From Sarcocystis neurona (taxonomy: Eukaryota; Apicomplexa; Conoidasida; Eucoccidiorida; Sarcocystidae), in the NCBI GenBank assembly GCA_000727475.1, contig KL647288.1, positions 10,198,732 through 10,262,731 of the forward strand: 64,000 bases of DNA. Reading direction: 5' to 3'. The first letter of the stretch is position 1, and each line of letters opens with the position of its first letter. The notes beneath the pieces are model-generated. The model did not search any database. It saw only the letters and a program-made list of their open reading frames with translations, and was not told the DNA's origin. Below are positions 12,054 through 24,150 of the stretch, in pieces. Both the position numbers and the translations under genes were made by a program.

Positions 12054-12092
12054 AGTAGTAGTAGTAGTAGTAGCAGTAGTAGTAGTAGTGGT
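12054..12092. repeat. GTA trinucleotide array
   Basis: GTA/TAG units are interrupted once by CAG. Read in frame they give a poly-Val run, which I consider intronic and not part of the protein, because a better acceptor lies at 12,174. Confidence 0.85.
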
Positions 12093-12174
12093 AGCTACGG
12101 CTGTCCGCGCTATATTCCCGCGGCGCGACGTGATGTTCATGATGCCTGCATTTGCGTCTGCTTCTCTGCTCCAG

Positions 12175-15100
12175 CGGCAGCAGGACCGGAGACAAGCCGC
12201 TGGGACGCCTGTTGCTGCTGCGGTGCTTCGTCCCTCAGAGTGCTTCATCCGCCGCCAAGAGAAAGTTGCTTTCACTCTCGACGCGGCTGCTGCATGCGTC
12301 CCTGCTGCAGCTACGCACCCGCTCGCCCATTTCCCTGTCGCCACTGCCGCTGCTTCGGCCGCTGCTGTTGCTCCTGCTGATTCGGCAGCAGCCACGGCCA
12401 CGAGTGTCTATCCTTTCTTCACTCCTGCAGCAGCAGCAGCGCCGCTCCCGTCTGAAAGAGGAGGAGGAGCAGCAGGAGCCGCACGGTCTGTGACAGCGGC
12501 GTCGGCTCCACGTTCTTTGCAGCACGCTGCTGCAGACGCGGGGCTGCTTGCGTGCGCCGCAAACCCTTCCCTTGCAGTCCTATCTGCCTCAACAAGTATA
12601 TGTAGAGAGACGCCGTCGACGGTCTTGGGTGCCGCTGCTGCTGCTGCAGCCCACCCTACCCGTAGCAGCAACCTTGCTGCCCACAGCAGCAGCAACAGCC
12701 GCCGCGCAGGCGACACAGTCGGCAGCAGCTGTGGTTACAGCCACCAGGGCCGCAGCAGCCGAGCCAACTGCCGGAGCAGCAGCTACTCGAGCAGCAGCAG
12801 TGGGGGTTGCAGCAGTGCCGATTTTTTCTCGCTGCTGCTGAGCAATCACCTCACGACCTTCCCCACCCCACACTCGCACCGTAGCCGCAGCAGCAGCTGC
12901 GGTGGAGAAGCTCAAGAGGCACTGCCGCCTCTGCAGGCACGTGCTGCTGCACCGTCTTCTTCCTCTTCTCGTACGATTGATGCAACAGCAGAAGTATGGT
13001 TGCGCCGGCCTCTGCTGCTGCAGGAGGAACAGCTGCAGCAGCAGCAGGACAGAGGGCATCGCTACGTGGACGAAACGCATGGCAGCGTTCCGCTAGCCCC
13101 CAGGACTAGCCACAGCAGCGTGACGCTGCACCCCGCTGCGCAAGCTTATACGTTAGCAGCGCAGCTGCTGCGGCACCAAGAGAAGCAGCTCCAGCAGCAG
13201 ACGCGGCAGCAGCAGCTGCTGCTGCATCAAGAAGTGGTGCTCCCTGCCTATTTTGCTGGTGCCGTGGAGAAGGCAGCTCCCCACCCCGCAGCAGAAGCAG
13301 CAGGAGCAGCAACCGCCGACATTCTCGCACGACAACTATCTGCAAGGCATTCGACAGCGGCAGGAACAGCAGGAGCAGCCTCTTCAGCAGCAGTAGCAGC
13401 AGCAACACCAGCGGGCGCAACCGCATCAGCTCTGGCACCTGCTGTGTCAGCCGAAGCCGCTGCGGCAGCCGCAGCACCAAGCAAAGAAAAAGCAGGAGCA
13501 ACCGCAGGCAGCAGCGCAGGGAGAGCGTCGTTCGACGAAGGGAGAACAGCGGCGTCAACGACAAGGAGAGAAGAGGCAAGACCAGCAGCAGCTGCAGGAG
13601 ACCAAAGTGAAGAAGTGGCAGCAAACGCGGCAGAGAGGCGAAGAGAAGCAACGACAGCAGCAGCGGCAGTGTCAGCGAGAACCAAAGGAGAAGAAGAAGT
13701 AGCAACAGCAGTCGCCAAAGAGCACGGAAGCACCGACGGCGAAGGGTTAGCAAGTCCGACGTCCAACAGAAGAAAAGCAGCAGCAGGTGGCGCAGTCCTG
13801 GGGGAAGCAGAAGAACGCGAGCAGCACCAGCTGCCTGCCAGGGCTAGTATTACTCTCTGTGCTTCTGCAAGAGCTGCTGCTGCTGCGATGCAGCCCCCAC
13901 CGGCTGCTGCGGAAAGGCTGCAGCGTTCCTCCCAAGCAACTCCCCCCCAGCAGCAGCTGGCACTTTACCCTGCTTTGGAGCCGGAGTCTGCAGCAGCAGC
14001 AGCAAAGGCTCCAATCGCAGCAGAGGCTGCAACACCACCAGAAACTCCAACAGCACCTGCGCCCAGAGCAGCAGCACTGGCGCCCAGCGCAGCCGCAGTG
14101 GCGCCCAGAGCAGTAGCAGCGACAGGCGCAGCAGCAGCAGCGCCTGCAGCAGCAGCAGGTGGTGTGGGTGCAGGAGAAGGTTCGGCAGCTGCCGCCGCAA
14201 AATCTCCGAAGCGGGGCTCTGTCGGTGGCAGAGGGCAGCACCGGCATGCAGCAGCAGCAGACGAAGCAGCAGCAGGAGGTGCAGGCAGTGTCCTCCTTCC
14301 GCCTGATGCCACTGCACGAGCGACACATGCGGGTGGCCCCCGGGGTCTTGCAGGGGCACAAAGCGCTGTTTCATATGGAAGAAGAAGAGAAGGAAGAAGA
14401 GCAAAGTCCCCCTCCCGTCGCAGCTGCTGCCTTCGCTACGGTGCAGCAGCAGCAGCGGCAACGCCACCGCGGATTTCTGTCTCCGCTCGCGGTGGGCGTC
14501 CCGCCGCCTCCCACCGTAAAGTCGTTGCAGCTGCGGCTTCGCGCCGGCCTGCTGCTGCTGCTCTTGCTGCTTCCTCCTCCTCTTCTTCCTCTTTCTCAGA
14601 GGGCTCTCCTGATGCTGCTCCACGTGCGGCTTCTGCTGCTGTTGCAGCTGCTTCCACGTCCGCATGCTCTCGGCAACGAGAGCAGCCCCGGCCTCCTCAT
14701 AGTTCCGCAGCGCATGCAAAGAGAATAGACAGAGATAGGCGCTCCTTGGGACGGGCGCGCCGTCGGCGTGCTTCCGCTGCTATCGCTGCAGGATATTCTT
14801 TGCGTGCTGCAAATGCTGCCGCTCCTGCTGCCGCTTGTGCGTCCCAGTCTTCACGCTCAGCGGTCGCAGCTGCTGCGCATTCTTTCTCATCAACAGACGG
14901 CTACGCTGCAGCAGCTGCTGCGTCCCTGCCTGCTACTGCTGCTGCTGCTGCTGAAAATCGGCACTGGTGGACCGGAGTTCCTGCGTGGTATCCTGCTGCT
15001 GCAACATCCGTGGCTGCTCCTCTCGTAGAAACGGCAGTTTCAGGCGTTGGGGAGGCAGACGGAGACAACGCCAGAGAAAGCAGCACCTGCAGCAGCAACC

Positions 15101-16569
15101 ACTTGTCAAGAGCTTCGTACTGCTCTTCATTCGAGGCACCTGAAGAAGAAGCAGGCAATGAGGCTGCTGCTGCACCACCAACCCGTCCAAAGGCGCAGCA
15201 ACAGGGGCGGATCGTACGCCTGCAGCAGCAGCAGCCGCAGCGTTGGGAGGGGCGAGGCGTCGATAGAACGGGACCGAAACGGATGCTGCTTCGCACGAGG
15301 CGACAAGGAATTGGGAACAGCAGCACCAGCCGAGGAGTGGGAGATTCTACTAACAAAAGGAGAAGCAGCAGAGGCAGACATAGTAGCGACAGCAACGCAA
15401 GCGGCAGGAACAGCTGCAGCGGCAGCAGCAGCAGCGGCAACAGCAGCAGCGGCAACAGCAGCAGCGGCAACAGCAGCGGCGACAACAGCAGCAGCAGAAG
15501 CAGCAGCACGCTGAGTGTACATTCCGCGGACGACCAGATAAACCTTCACGTATTTGTTAAAAGGACAGGAGATACTGCTGCTGCAGTTTCTTTAGCCGGT
15601 GCTACAAAGTGTGTTCGTCCGGCTGCTGCTGTTGCTTCTTGTGGGTCTGCTACTGCTGCTACTGCTACCTCTGGTGAAAAGACGGGAAGAAAACGACTCT
15701 CAGCTCAAAAAACTGCAGAAGAAGCAGCAGCAACAGGAGTGGCAGTCCAGCAGGAGCGTGAGCTCTTGCGCAGACCTCGGTGCAGTGGGAAAAGCCCAAT
15801 GCGCCTGCAGCTGCAGCAGCCGAGAGAAGACCAGGAAGTGGTGGACGCTGCTGAAGTCAAACAGCTGCAGCGCAGAGGGCTTGAAGACCTGCAGCAGCCG
15901 AGAATGCCTCCGCAGCAGCAGCCGCGGCAGCTGAACCAGCCGGAACAGCAGGTCAGGCGGCGCGAGCAGATGCAGCAGCAGCTTGCGCCGCAGCAGAGCG
16001 CGCAGAGGCAGCGGCGTGAGAAGCAGAAACAGCGAGAGAAGCAGCAGCATGAAGGTGGAGCGCGCCTGAAGCAGCAAAGACAGGCTTGTCGATCGAAAGA
16101 GAAGGGAGAAGGGAAGCGCTCACAAACAAAGCAGCAGAGGAATTGCGACGTTCAGCAGCAGCAGCAGAGAGCAGCAGCAGCCGAGAAGGAAGAAACGAGG
16201 AAGACTGCAGACTCGGGAGAAGGCCGAGAAGAAGTATTAAGAAGGTTGCAGCAACACCTGGAGCAGAAGCAGCGGCGTCCACAGCAAGAGCAAGACCAGC
16301 AAGAAGAGCAGCTGCAGCAAGGTCTGCGTCGGTTGCAACCTCACAAAGCACCGCAGCACCAGAAGCAGCAGCAGCAGCAAGCCAACGAGCAAGAGGTCCA
16401 GCAGCAGCTTGTATGTAGACGTCTGCATACAAGGCTATATTCTTTACGCTCTGACTTGAAGGAACTGCGCCAGCAGTGGCAAGCAGAAGCCACAGCTTTC
16501 AAGCTGCATCTACATGGTGCCGCTGCTGCAGCTGCTGGACGTGCGTCGCGCTCTGGCGCAGCTTCTTCG
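12175..16569 (+). CDS. giant exon (1,465 codons) of a coiled-coil, Ala/Ser/Gln-repeat protein
   Basis: The acceptor TGCTTCTCTGCTCCAG ends at 12,174. The frame then stays open for 4,395 bases to a good donor (TTCG|GTACGT) at 16,569/16,570, in phase 0 at both ends. The frame is open further upstream, but that part is the GTA array read as poly-Val. Content alternates between Ala-rich, Ser-rich and Gln-rich stretches, with ordinary-looking segments between them (TIDATAEVWLRRPLLLQEEQ near 12,975; LYSLRSDLKELRQQWQAEA near 16,435). The last 230 or so codons are Gln/Glu/Arg-rich and look like coiled coil. CAG-rich DNA depletes stops in all frames, so length alone is weak evidence; the splice sites and the composition of the spacers are better evidence. 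The function is unknown, and a structural or cytoskeletal role is inference. A 29-bp GT-AG stretch beginning at 16,570 could alternatively be a mini-intron. Confidence 0.55.
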
Positions 16570-17469
16570 GTACGTGCGCTCTTGTCGTCTACAGCAGCAG
16601 TCTCTCTCCCTTCCCCGTAGACGCCTGACGTTCAGGGCAGAGACTTCCGCTGGCGCTCGTTTGGGGTGTACGTACACCCGGATGCGCGCACCGTCTGGTC
16701 CGCCGTCAAGAGAGACAAGGAAAAAAGTGTCTAGGCCTGTTGCCGGCCGAGTGATAGGTCGCGGGGACAGTCCTTGGGATGCTGCTGCTGCTGCTGCAGC
16801 GGCCTCTTCGGACGGCAGCGAGGGGCTGTCGAGTCAGTATCAGATAACCCTACAACCCAGACGAAATAAACACGCCTACTTGCTGCTTGCTGCTTGTATT
16901 TTTGAGAGGCATGCAGTTGCCCTATCCTTCACTTGAAGCTGGTGCCACACCTGCGAAGCAGCTCGGGGAATTCTGCTGCTGTCTTTTTTCCTACTGCTGC
17001 AGCTGCTGCCACGCCCCATCTCGTAGACGGTCACACATGTGTCAGCAGGTGTCTCTGTGGCTCTGCATGCGATACGCCTGGCGTCCAGGTCAAAAAGCGC
17101 GTAAACCAGCCCCTGCTCCTGCTGCACACACCCTTCTTGTGGCCCGCCACCTATCCTACTGCTGCTGCTGCTGCTACTCAACCTGCTACTACTTTTCCGC
17201 TCGCCTGCGCGCTGCTCATCCACCTTCTGCTGCTGTCGACGTCCCGCTGCTCCTCCGGCAAAGCAACTGCATGCGGTCAGCAGCCGAGTGGCGCACGGAC
17301 GTCCATCGCCTCCTTGACCCGTCGACTTTTTTATCTACTGGGCGGATGGCGCGCTATGGTGGCTACACTCCCGTTTATATGAGATAGTAATTTGCTATGC
17401 TCTGTTATATCTATAAACAGATCTATACTTCTCTTTTACATTAGAAGCACTGCGATAGAATCACACTCA

Positions 17470-18450
17470 CGTCTCCATCTACAGATAGATAGAAAAGTAG
17501 ACAGATAGATAGGTACGTACGTAGATAGGTACACAGATAGATACATAGCTACACAGGTACACAGATACGTGGATAGATACATACATACATACGTAGATAC
17601 ATAGATAGGTAGACACATAGATAAGTAGATACATAGATAGGTAGATACATAGATAGATACATACGTAGACAGATAGATACACAGATAGATGCATACGTAG
17701 AGACATACATACCTGCATGCGTACGTACACACATAGATAGTCAAATACATACGTAGATAGATACACCGATACATAGATAGATACATACATAGATACGTGG
17801 ACAGATAGATACATATATAGATATATAGAGAGATCCATACATAGATAGATACACAGATAGATCCGTACATACATACGCATAGATGGATAGATACATAGAT
17901 ACACACACACATACGTAGATACCTCATACATAAATGCATACATACATACAAACACACGTGGATGGATAGATAAATACACACGCACACACATAGATAGATA
18001 CGTACATACGTCGATACACAGACAGATAGATACGTAGGTAGGTAGACACGTATAGATAGATACCTACAAAGAGATACGTGGAGAGATCGATACATATATA
18101 CGTAGATACATAACGAGATACACACACAGATAGAGACACACATAGATACATACGTAGATACACAGATAGAAAGACACATACACACATGGATGGATAGACA
18201 GAGGCATACATACATACACACGTGGATGGATAGATACATAGGTAGACCGATAGATACGTAGATACACACATCCATACGTAGAAGCACAGATAGATAGATA
18301 CAGACACAGGTGGCTTTTAGCCAAGCACATGCACACATGAATAGAGAGATATATGCGTAGATAGATACATACGTAGACAGATGGAGACAGAGAAATGGAG
18401 AGAAAAAGTCGAAGGGGGGTATACGTGTTGGAGACAGCAAGAGGTACACA
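17470..18450. repeat. ATAG/ATACATAC satellite, about 1 kb
   Basis: The satellite is imperfect GATAGATA-type tetranucleotide sequence with ACGTAG spacers. Its reverse complement resembles the CTAT-rich block at about 300-1,200, so the two blocks are of the same class in opposite orientation. All long open frames here (Tyr/Ile/Ser/Cys strings on the minus strand) are artefacts. Confidence 0.9.
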
Positions 18451-19534
18451 TATATACATGAAGGGTTCTACAGATATAGCAGGAAGGTGTTGTAGACGTA
18501 GACATGCACGTACATAAGAATTCGTCCCGGAGACACAGAGATACGCACACACACGTGGAAATGTGCATGTTGCAGCATTTATGTAGGAAGAGTCCGCTGC
18601 GTTCTCGGACGCACGTGTTGAGAAGAAGAGTAGTCGACAGTCCGACTTCAGCTGCTGCCTTGCCTCGGGGCGGCGCGGAGAACTTCTCCTGCTGCTCTGC
18701 AGTAGTGTCTTTCCTGCGCGCCCCGGCTCTGTTGGGGGAGCACGCAGCAGGCTCTCTCTTGTTCTACACAAAAGACAGAGAAAGCTGCTGCCTGTCTTCA
18801 TGCGCTGGCACAGTCGACGACGCACGTGTGGGGTAGACGGCTTCTGCGTCTGCTGCCGCAGGAGGCTTCTCCTGCCGGGGGAAGACCGCAGCCGTGGAAG
18901 CAGCGAGGGTCCCCCTGCAGCACCGCTCCAGCAGCTCCCGGCGCGCCTCTCTCTCTGCTGCGCCCACTGCCGGTGCTGCTGCCGGTACTCCACAAAGACC
19001 CTCCTGTGCTGCAGCTGCTGCCGCTTCCCAGGCTGCCGCATGCGTCACCGCTTCTCTTCCGCCGCCCCCACGTGTGTCTCTGTGTGTGGAGATTGGTGCG
19101 AAACACGGAACGGAGAAGGTGCTGCTTCATGCGTTGTATTAACACATGCAACGAACTGCGAAGCGACGGCTTCTTTCTTTCCGCCCACGCATATAAATAA
19201 ATGCGTGTAGATATACATTCTTTACATGTATATAAATATACACGTTTTGTATGTAGAAATATACATATATTTTATATGTGCCACGTTTGTCTTGCTGCTG
19301 CTTCCCTGTGCTGCTGCTGTCAGGGGGCTGCTCTGTTGGTGAGAAGCCTGTCGTTGTCTTCTTCTGCCTAGCTGCCGCACACGCATCAACGTGTGTGTGT
19401 GACTATATGTGCTGCTCGAATACATATAAATAGCGATGCATGTATCCATACGTATATATATACGTGTGTGTGAGAACATTCGTGTGTGTAAATATATGTA
19501 GATGTCAGCTAGCGATGCGCGTATCTGTGTGTGT

Positions 19535-19625
19535 ATGGACGTGTATACATATATATATATATATGTATGTAGCTAGTGATGTATATATCTTCATGTGGAT
19601 ATATATATATATATGTATATATGGG
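19535..19625. repeat. TA microsatellite
   Basis: Runs of alternating TA (about 19,549-19,565 and 19,600-19,621) sit in the intron just upstream of the 19,748 exon, followed by GTGCATAC-type sequence. Confidence 0.8.
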
Positions 19626-19747
19626 CACGTGTGCATACTTAGCGCGGTGCAGACATGTCTTTATGTGTATGGAGGCACGTGTACGTGTTTTACGTCCGAA
19701 AGCCATGGTCGCAACAACAGGACGTGGATTTTATTTCTTTGCTGCAG

Positions 19748-20185
19748 GACAGCAACGCGCAGGGGAAGAAGAGGAGGAGCAGCAGCAGCAGTCTCACGGC
19801 ACGTATCCAGGAGCTCGAGGCTCGTCTGCAGCAGATCGTAGGGGGGCAGCAGGAGGAAAAGCATCGGCAGCAGCACGAGGAGCACCAGCAGCAGCAGGAG
19901 GAGCACCAGGAGCAGCAGGAGGGAAAGCGGCGGCAGCAGGAGGAACACCAGGAGCAGCAGCGGGGACGATACCGGCAACAGCAGGATCAACAGCAGGAGC
20001 AGCAGCCGCACACATCTGGAACAGGCTCCGCAACTTCGGCAGAAGACGCACAGCTGCAGCGCCGGGAGAAGGAGCAGCAGGAGCAGTCACAGGTCGTCGA
20101 GAGGCTGACGCAGGGTGCAGCAGCAAAGAAGCAGCCCTTGCAGTGGCACCAACTGCAGGAACAGCAGCAGCAAGCCTCCGCGACG
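19748..20185 (+). CDS. coiled-coil exon (146 codons)
   Basis: The acceptor TATTTCTTTGCTGCAG precedes GAC AGC AAC, and the exon ends at ACG|GTAATT. Both junctions are phase 0. The sequence is classic coiled coil: LTARIQELEARLQQIVGGQQ near the start, then Gln/Glu/His-rich heptads, then RREKEQQEQSQVVERLTQGA. Unlike several neighbours, the first codons after the acceptor are not CAG, so the phase agreement is informative. This is the best-supported 5' exon of the coiled-coil gene. Confidence 0.7.
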
Positions 20186-21804
20186 GTAATTGACAACGTG
20201 CTGCCACTGCTGCCTCTCTTCTCTTGCCACTCTGCATATACAGTGGCCCCGTGTGCGTGCATTCCGCTACATATGGTTGCTGCACGCGGGCCTACCTATA
20301 TGTATCCTGCACATACGAAAACATACATATATACCTCTACGTATCATTTTTAGTTATACGTACACATGTGTGTAGATACATAGATACTATAGACGTATAT
20401 CTGTGTACGTGTATCCACATTTATATATATAGACTGGTGTATATATCCGTATATATGTACGTGTGTACCCGCGCGTGCTGCATATCTATATGTCGACTAC
20501 ATATGTGTGTGTTTCACCTCGACTCTAAATATATATGAGATGCCACGGGACGCAACGCACATGTGTCCGTGGCATTTGGCGCCCCGACGAGACGGCCCCC
20601 TGGGAGAAAGGGGTTCGCACGCGCATGGGCGGCCGCCAGGAGAGGACGTCTGTGTCTGCGTTTATGTCAAGAAGTTTTGTCGCACCGTACACTCATCGAA
20701 AGACGGAAAGCGACAACCACCAGCCGTGAGGAGGCTCTACGAGCAAACGTTGCTGAGAGACCTGGGCCGACTTCTTATCTTCTTTTGAACTGCTTTGGTC
20801 CCTCCCCGACGCGTACACACCTCTTATTGTATATGTGTATGTGTGTCGGTATCTGCAGTCACTAGCACATATACATCTATACATGTTATATGCAGCCGCC
20901 GACATATATACATATGCACATGTTACCGGTAGTCACTAACATATATACATATATACGTGTTATCTATGACCACTAACACGTATACATATACAAATGTTTC
21001 TCTAGCTTGCGCGTAGGTGTTCTGCAGCCACACACACGTGTTTGTATGTGTGCGTATGTGCGTGTGTATGTGTGCAGCCATGGATTTGCATGCGCAAGTA
21101 TATACGTTTGTGCGTTGCTCAGTTATTCCTGCGATAGCCTCTGTTATCAATGCGTAGAAGAGAAGTCATAAGAAGTACCTCGTAGCAGACGTGGCCTTCC
21201 AGCGCGTGCGCGCACAGCGCAGAGACGCAGCTGCTGCCAGCGCGTCGTCGTGAGGCGAAGGAGAAGACAGAGAAGAACCGTGCGGTCGCGCTCACGTGCT
21301 GCTGTAGCTGTGACGAAGGCAGATAAAGAGGAGGAGTTGCGGTCTCTGTGGAGCAGACCCGTTACGTGCGTAGCTCCTAGAATCGCTGCTGCGCCGTGGC
21401 TAGACCGTCGGTGCAGCCCGAGAAGAAGGGCGTGCTGCTGTGGCTGCTGGTGCTGGCCTGCTGAGGGCGACGTGCTGCGATTGCTGCTGAGGCTGCTACA
21501 GAGGGCGGCTGCTCCTCTGTAACGTGAGACTGTATCTTGTCCTCCGCTGCAGAGCTGTTGCCGCTACACAACAGCTGCCGGTGAAGGACGTGCGCGCCTC
21601 GGCCGTCCGTGGCTAGCAAGAACAGCAATTAGGTAGAGAGACAGACAAACTCGTGCACTCTTCCGAGGAGCTTCACCAACGACGTCTCTGTCCGCGTCCG
21701 CTTATATTTGTTCTCTCGTATATGTATCCACAGACGTACGTGTGTCAGCAGCTCGCTGCAATGCGTCTGCATTCGTCACGCCGGACTTGTGCTGGCTGCT
21801 GCAG
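20186..21804 (+). other. intron-like gap with AT repeats
   Basis: Short TATA/ACAC runs occur at about 20,300-20,470 and 20,820-21,090. Positions 20,530-20,800 and 21,190-21,560 are of mixed composition, with an Arg-rich open stretch at 21,250 that lacks splice support. No exon could be defended. Confidence 0.45.
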
Positions 21805-22173
21805 CTGCCTGGGGAGGAGCTGCAGAGGAAGTCGTTGACGCTGCAGCAGCAGCAGCAGCAGGCGGCCGTGCAGCAGAAGAAGAAGGAGAGGGCGGAGGAG
21901 GAGGAGAAGCAGCGCGTTGAGCGACGCCTGGGGGAGGAGCAGCAGCAGCAGCACCTGGTGATGGAAAGGCTCGAGACGCAGCAGCGGAAGCAGGAGGAGA
22001 AGAAGGAGAAGGCGAAGGAGGAGCAGCAGCAGGAGAGGCGCGCGGCAGCAGAAACAGAGGAGAAACTGCTGCAGCAGCTGCGTGAACTCCACGACCTTCT
22101 CAACAGCAAAGAAGAAATTCTCAGCTGCGCGCGGCAACAAGTAGAGACAACGACCCGCGACCTGGAGCAGTAC
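21805..22173 (+). CDS. coiled-coil exon (about 123 codons)
   Basis: The acceptor CTGGCTGCTGCAG precedes LPGEELQRKSLTLQ. A very charged coiled coil follows (QKKKERAEEEEKQRVERRLG and later LLQQLRELHDLLNSKEEIL), ending with TTRDLEQ. The donor is ambiguous: TAC|GTCGTA at 22,173 or GTC|GTACTC at 22,176, both phase 0 and both weak. The Glu/Lys/Arg content argues strongly for a real helical exon and against a CAG-repeat artefact. Confidence 0.65.
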
Positions 22174-22494
22174 GTCGTACTCTTCGCCCTGCCCAGCACC
22201 AGAGCAGCCAACTTGTCTGCTGCCCCTCCATTTCAAGAGCTCCTATGCGCTGTTGTGTCTCTTTCTTGAGGAATGTTGTGGTGTTCGCCTGTCTGATATG
22301 CTCTGCAACTTCCAAGCCAAAGGAAGTGACGGGGTCCCTGTTGTATACATACACATGCATATGTATATGGATGCACACGTATAGGTCTTCTCGAGGGGGA
22401 ATATACTGTATACATATGCATGTGTCTATATATACGTGCGCGCAACTTTTCTTGAATACATATATATTAGTGGGTTAATGTACCTCACACACAT

Positions 22495-23060
22495 GTATTA
22501 GTGAGTGAGTATATGTTGTACTCATATACGCCTATAAATGCGTGTTCGTGTGTGTATATATATACGTACATCAGTGGGTGAACGTATATATTATATATGT
22601 AGGCATGACTGGGTGAATATGTATCACACATATTAATGGGTGAGTGGATATTATATATGTAATTTATAGCTATATAGTAGTGAGTGAGCATATGTTGTAT
22701 TCATATACGCCCATAAATGCTTGTGTATACATATACATTATGTTAGTGGGTGAACGCATATATTATATGTATAGGTACGAGTGGGTGAATGTGTAAGATA
22801 CATATATATAGTGAGTGAATATTATATATATAAATATAGAGATATATATTAGTGGGTGAGTATACGTTGTATTCATATACGCCTATGAATGCGTGTATGT
22901 ACTTATATATATATATATATTATATTAGTGGGTGAACGTATACATTATATATAGGTATGAGTGGGTGAATGTATCTCCATATATATATATAGGTGGATGA
23001 GTATACGTTGTATTTATATACGCCTATAAATGCTCGCGTATATGTATATATATATATATA
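22495..23060. repeat. intronic AT-rich tandem repeat, four copies
   Basis: A long unit recurs with the landmark GTGAGTGAGTATATGTTGTA followed by CATATACGCCTATAAATGCG. The landmark starts near 22,501, 22,681, 22,852 and 22,992, giving spacings of about 180, 170 and 140 bases. Each unit also carries AGTGGGTGAACG and GAGTGGGTGAATG words. The array lies in the intron between the exons ending at 22,173 and starting at 23,911. Confidence 0.85.
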
Positions 23061-23910
23061 TAGATATGAGTGAGTAAATGTATTCTATGTATATATATGC
23101 TTCTACGTATGTATCTATTTGTCTGTCTATCCACATATATATATATATATGTATGTCTCCGTAAGTGAAATCCACGTATATGCATATCATCCAACTTATT
23201 TAGACCAGTGCGAACGTTCGTATATGCATGTGTGATCAAGCTCCCCACTTTTTGTTTGCTCTGTGTTCTAAAAAATTGAAAAGTTGAAGGGACCGCGTGT
23301 ATGGAAAGTCCGGAGCAGATCCTGCAAGGAGAGGCCGCCAGAGTGCACGGGGTTACCGCTGGTCCTGTTGTTGTCTTGACTGTCCTCCGGCTGCTGTTCT
23401 GCCGTTGTTCTGCTGCTGCTGTTCTCCTGCTACTGCTCCCCTGCCACTGTTCTCCTGTTGTTGTTTCCCTGTTGCTGTTCTCCTGCTGTTGTTCTCCTGC
23501 TGTTGTTCTCCTGCTGTTGTTCTCCTGCTGCTGTTCTGCTGCCACTGTCCTCCTGCTGCTGTTCTCCTGCTGATGTTCTGCTGCCGCGGCTCCGCGTGCT
23601 GCTGCTGTTCCTGCTGCTGGGACTGTTGCTGCTGCTGTCGCTGCTGCTTCTCCCGCAGCGGCTGCGGGGGTCCACGTCGTCGTCGCTTACGCGAAAAATC
23701 TACCGAGGGGCTGAAGAGTACTTCTTGGGGCTCCTCAACAAGTAAAGGGACTCCCGACTAGTTGTTCTGATGCGGCTGATTTTCCCGAGTTTGTCTGTGG
23801 GGTGCTGCTGGCGTCCCGCGGCGTTGTGTAAGCGTGAGCTGCGACTTTTTCTCTACCCGTGTGCGTCATGTTGGTGCTCCTGCTGCTGCTGTTGGAGCAG
23901 GGAGCGACAG

Positions 23911-24150
23911 CTGCGACTGATGTGCGAAGAAGAACTGGCGCGGCAGAGGCAGTTGACAGAGACGGGACGCCTGCTGCAGCTGCAGCAGGAGGAACAGCTT
24001 GCAGCGACCGCGCAGCAGCAGCAGAAAGTGGAGCGCAGCTACCAGCAGCAGCTGCAGCAGCTACAGCAGGAGCAGCAGCAGCTGCAAGCGGCCCGCGAGA
24101 GGCTGCAGAAGCAAGTCGAAGAGCTTGGATCTCAGCTCCAGCGCATGCAG
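23911..24150 (+). CDS. coiled-coil exon (80 codons) with a GC donor
   Basis: The acceptor GGAGCGACAG gives LRLMCEEELARQRQLTETG and then Gln-rich heptads through QLQAARERLQKQVEELGSQ. The frame leaves coiled-coil character exactly at CAG|GCAAGA (24,150/24,151), which matches the consensus of the minor GC-AG intron class and is phase 0. The next in-frame GT sites lie in non-helical sequence. An alternative acceptor at 23,900 would be out of phase. Confidence 0.62.

Larger units (their letters stand above)
16570..19747 (+). other. intron-like gap with satellite
   Basis: This interval separates the 12,175-16,569 exon from the 19,748 exon. It holds CTG-rich sequence (16,780-17,280), the ATAG satellite (17,470-18,450), a CTG/GC-rich patch (18,640-19,060) and TATA runs (19,200-19,640). 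The 18,764-19,048 patch is open on the minus strand with a helical segment (AAEREARRELLERCC), so a gene fragment on the opposite strand cannot be excluded. Confidence 0.4.

Noticed and set aside
14080..15000. Idea that TAG is read as Gln, because CAGTAGCAG interrupts otherwise helical Gln frames
   Set aside because: The interrupted frames are not the main open frame, TAG ends good genes here (35,017 and 62,314), and single CAG-to-TAG changes are expected in non-coding CAG runs.
17436..18449. Long minus-strand frame of Tyr/Ile/Ser/Cys strings
   Set aside because: This is translation of the ATAG satellite with no non-repetitive protein segment.
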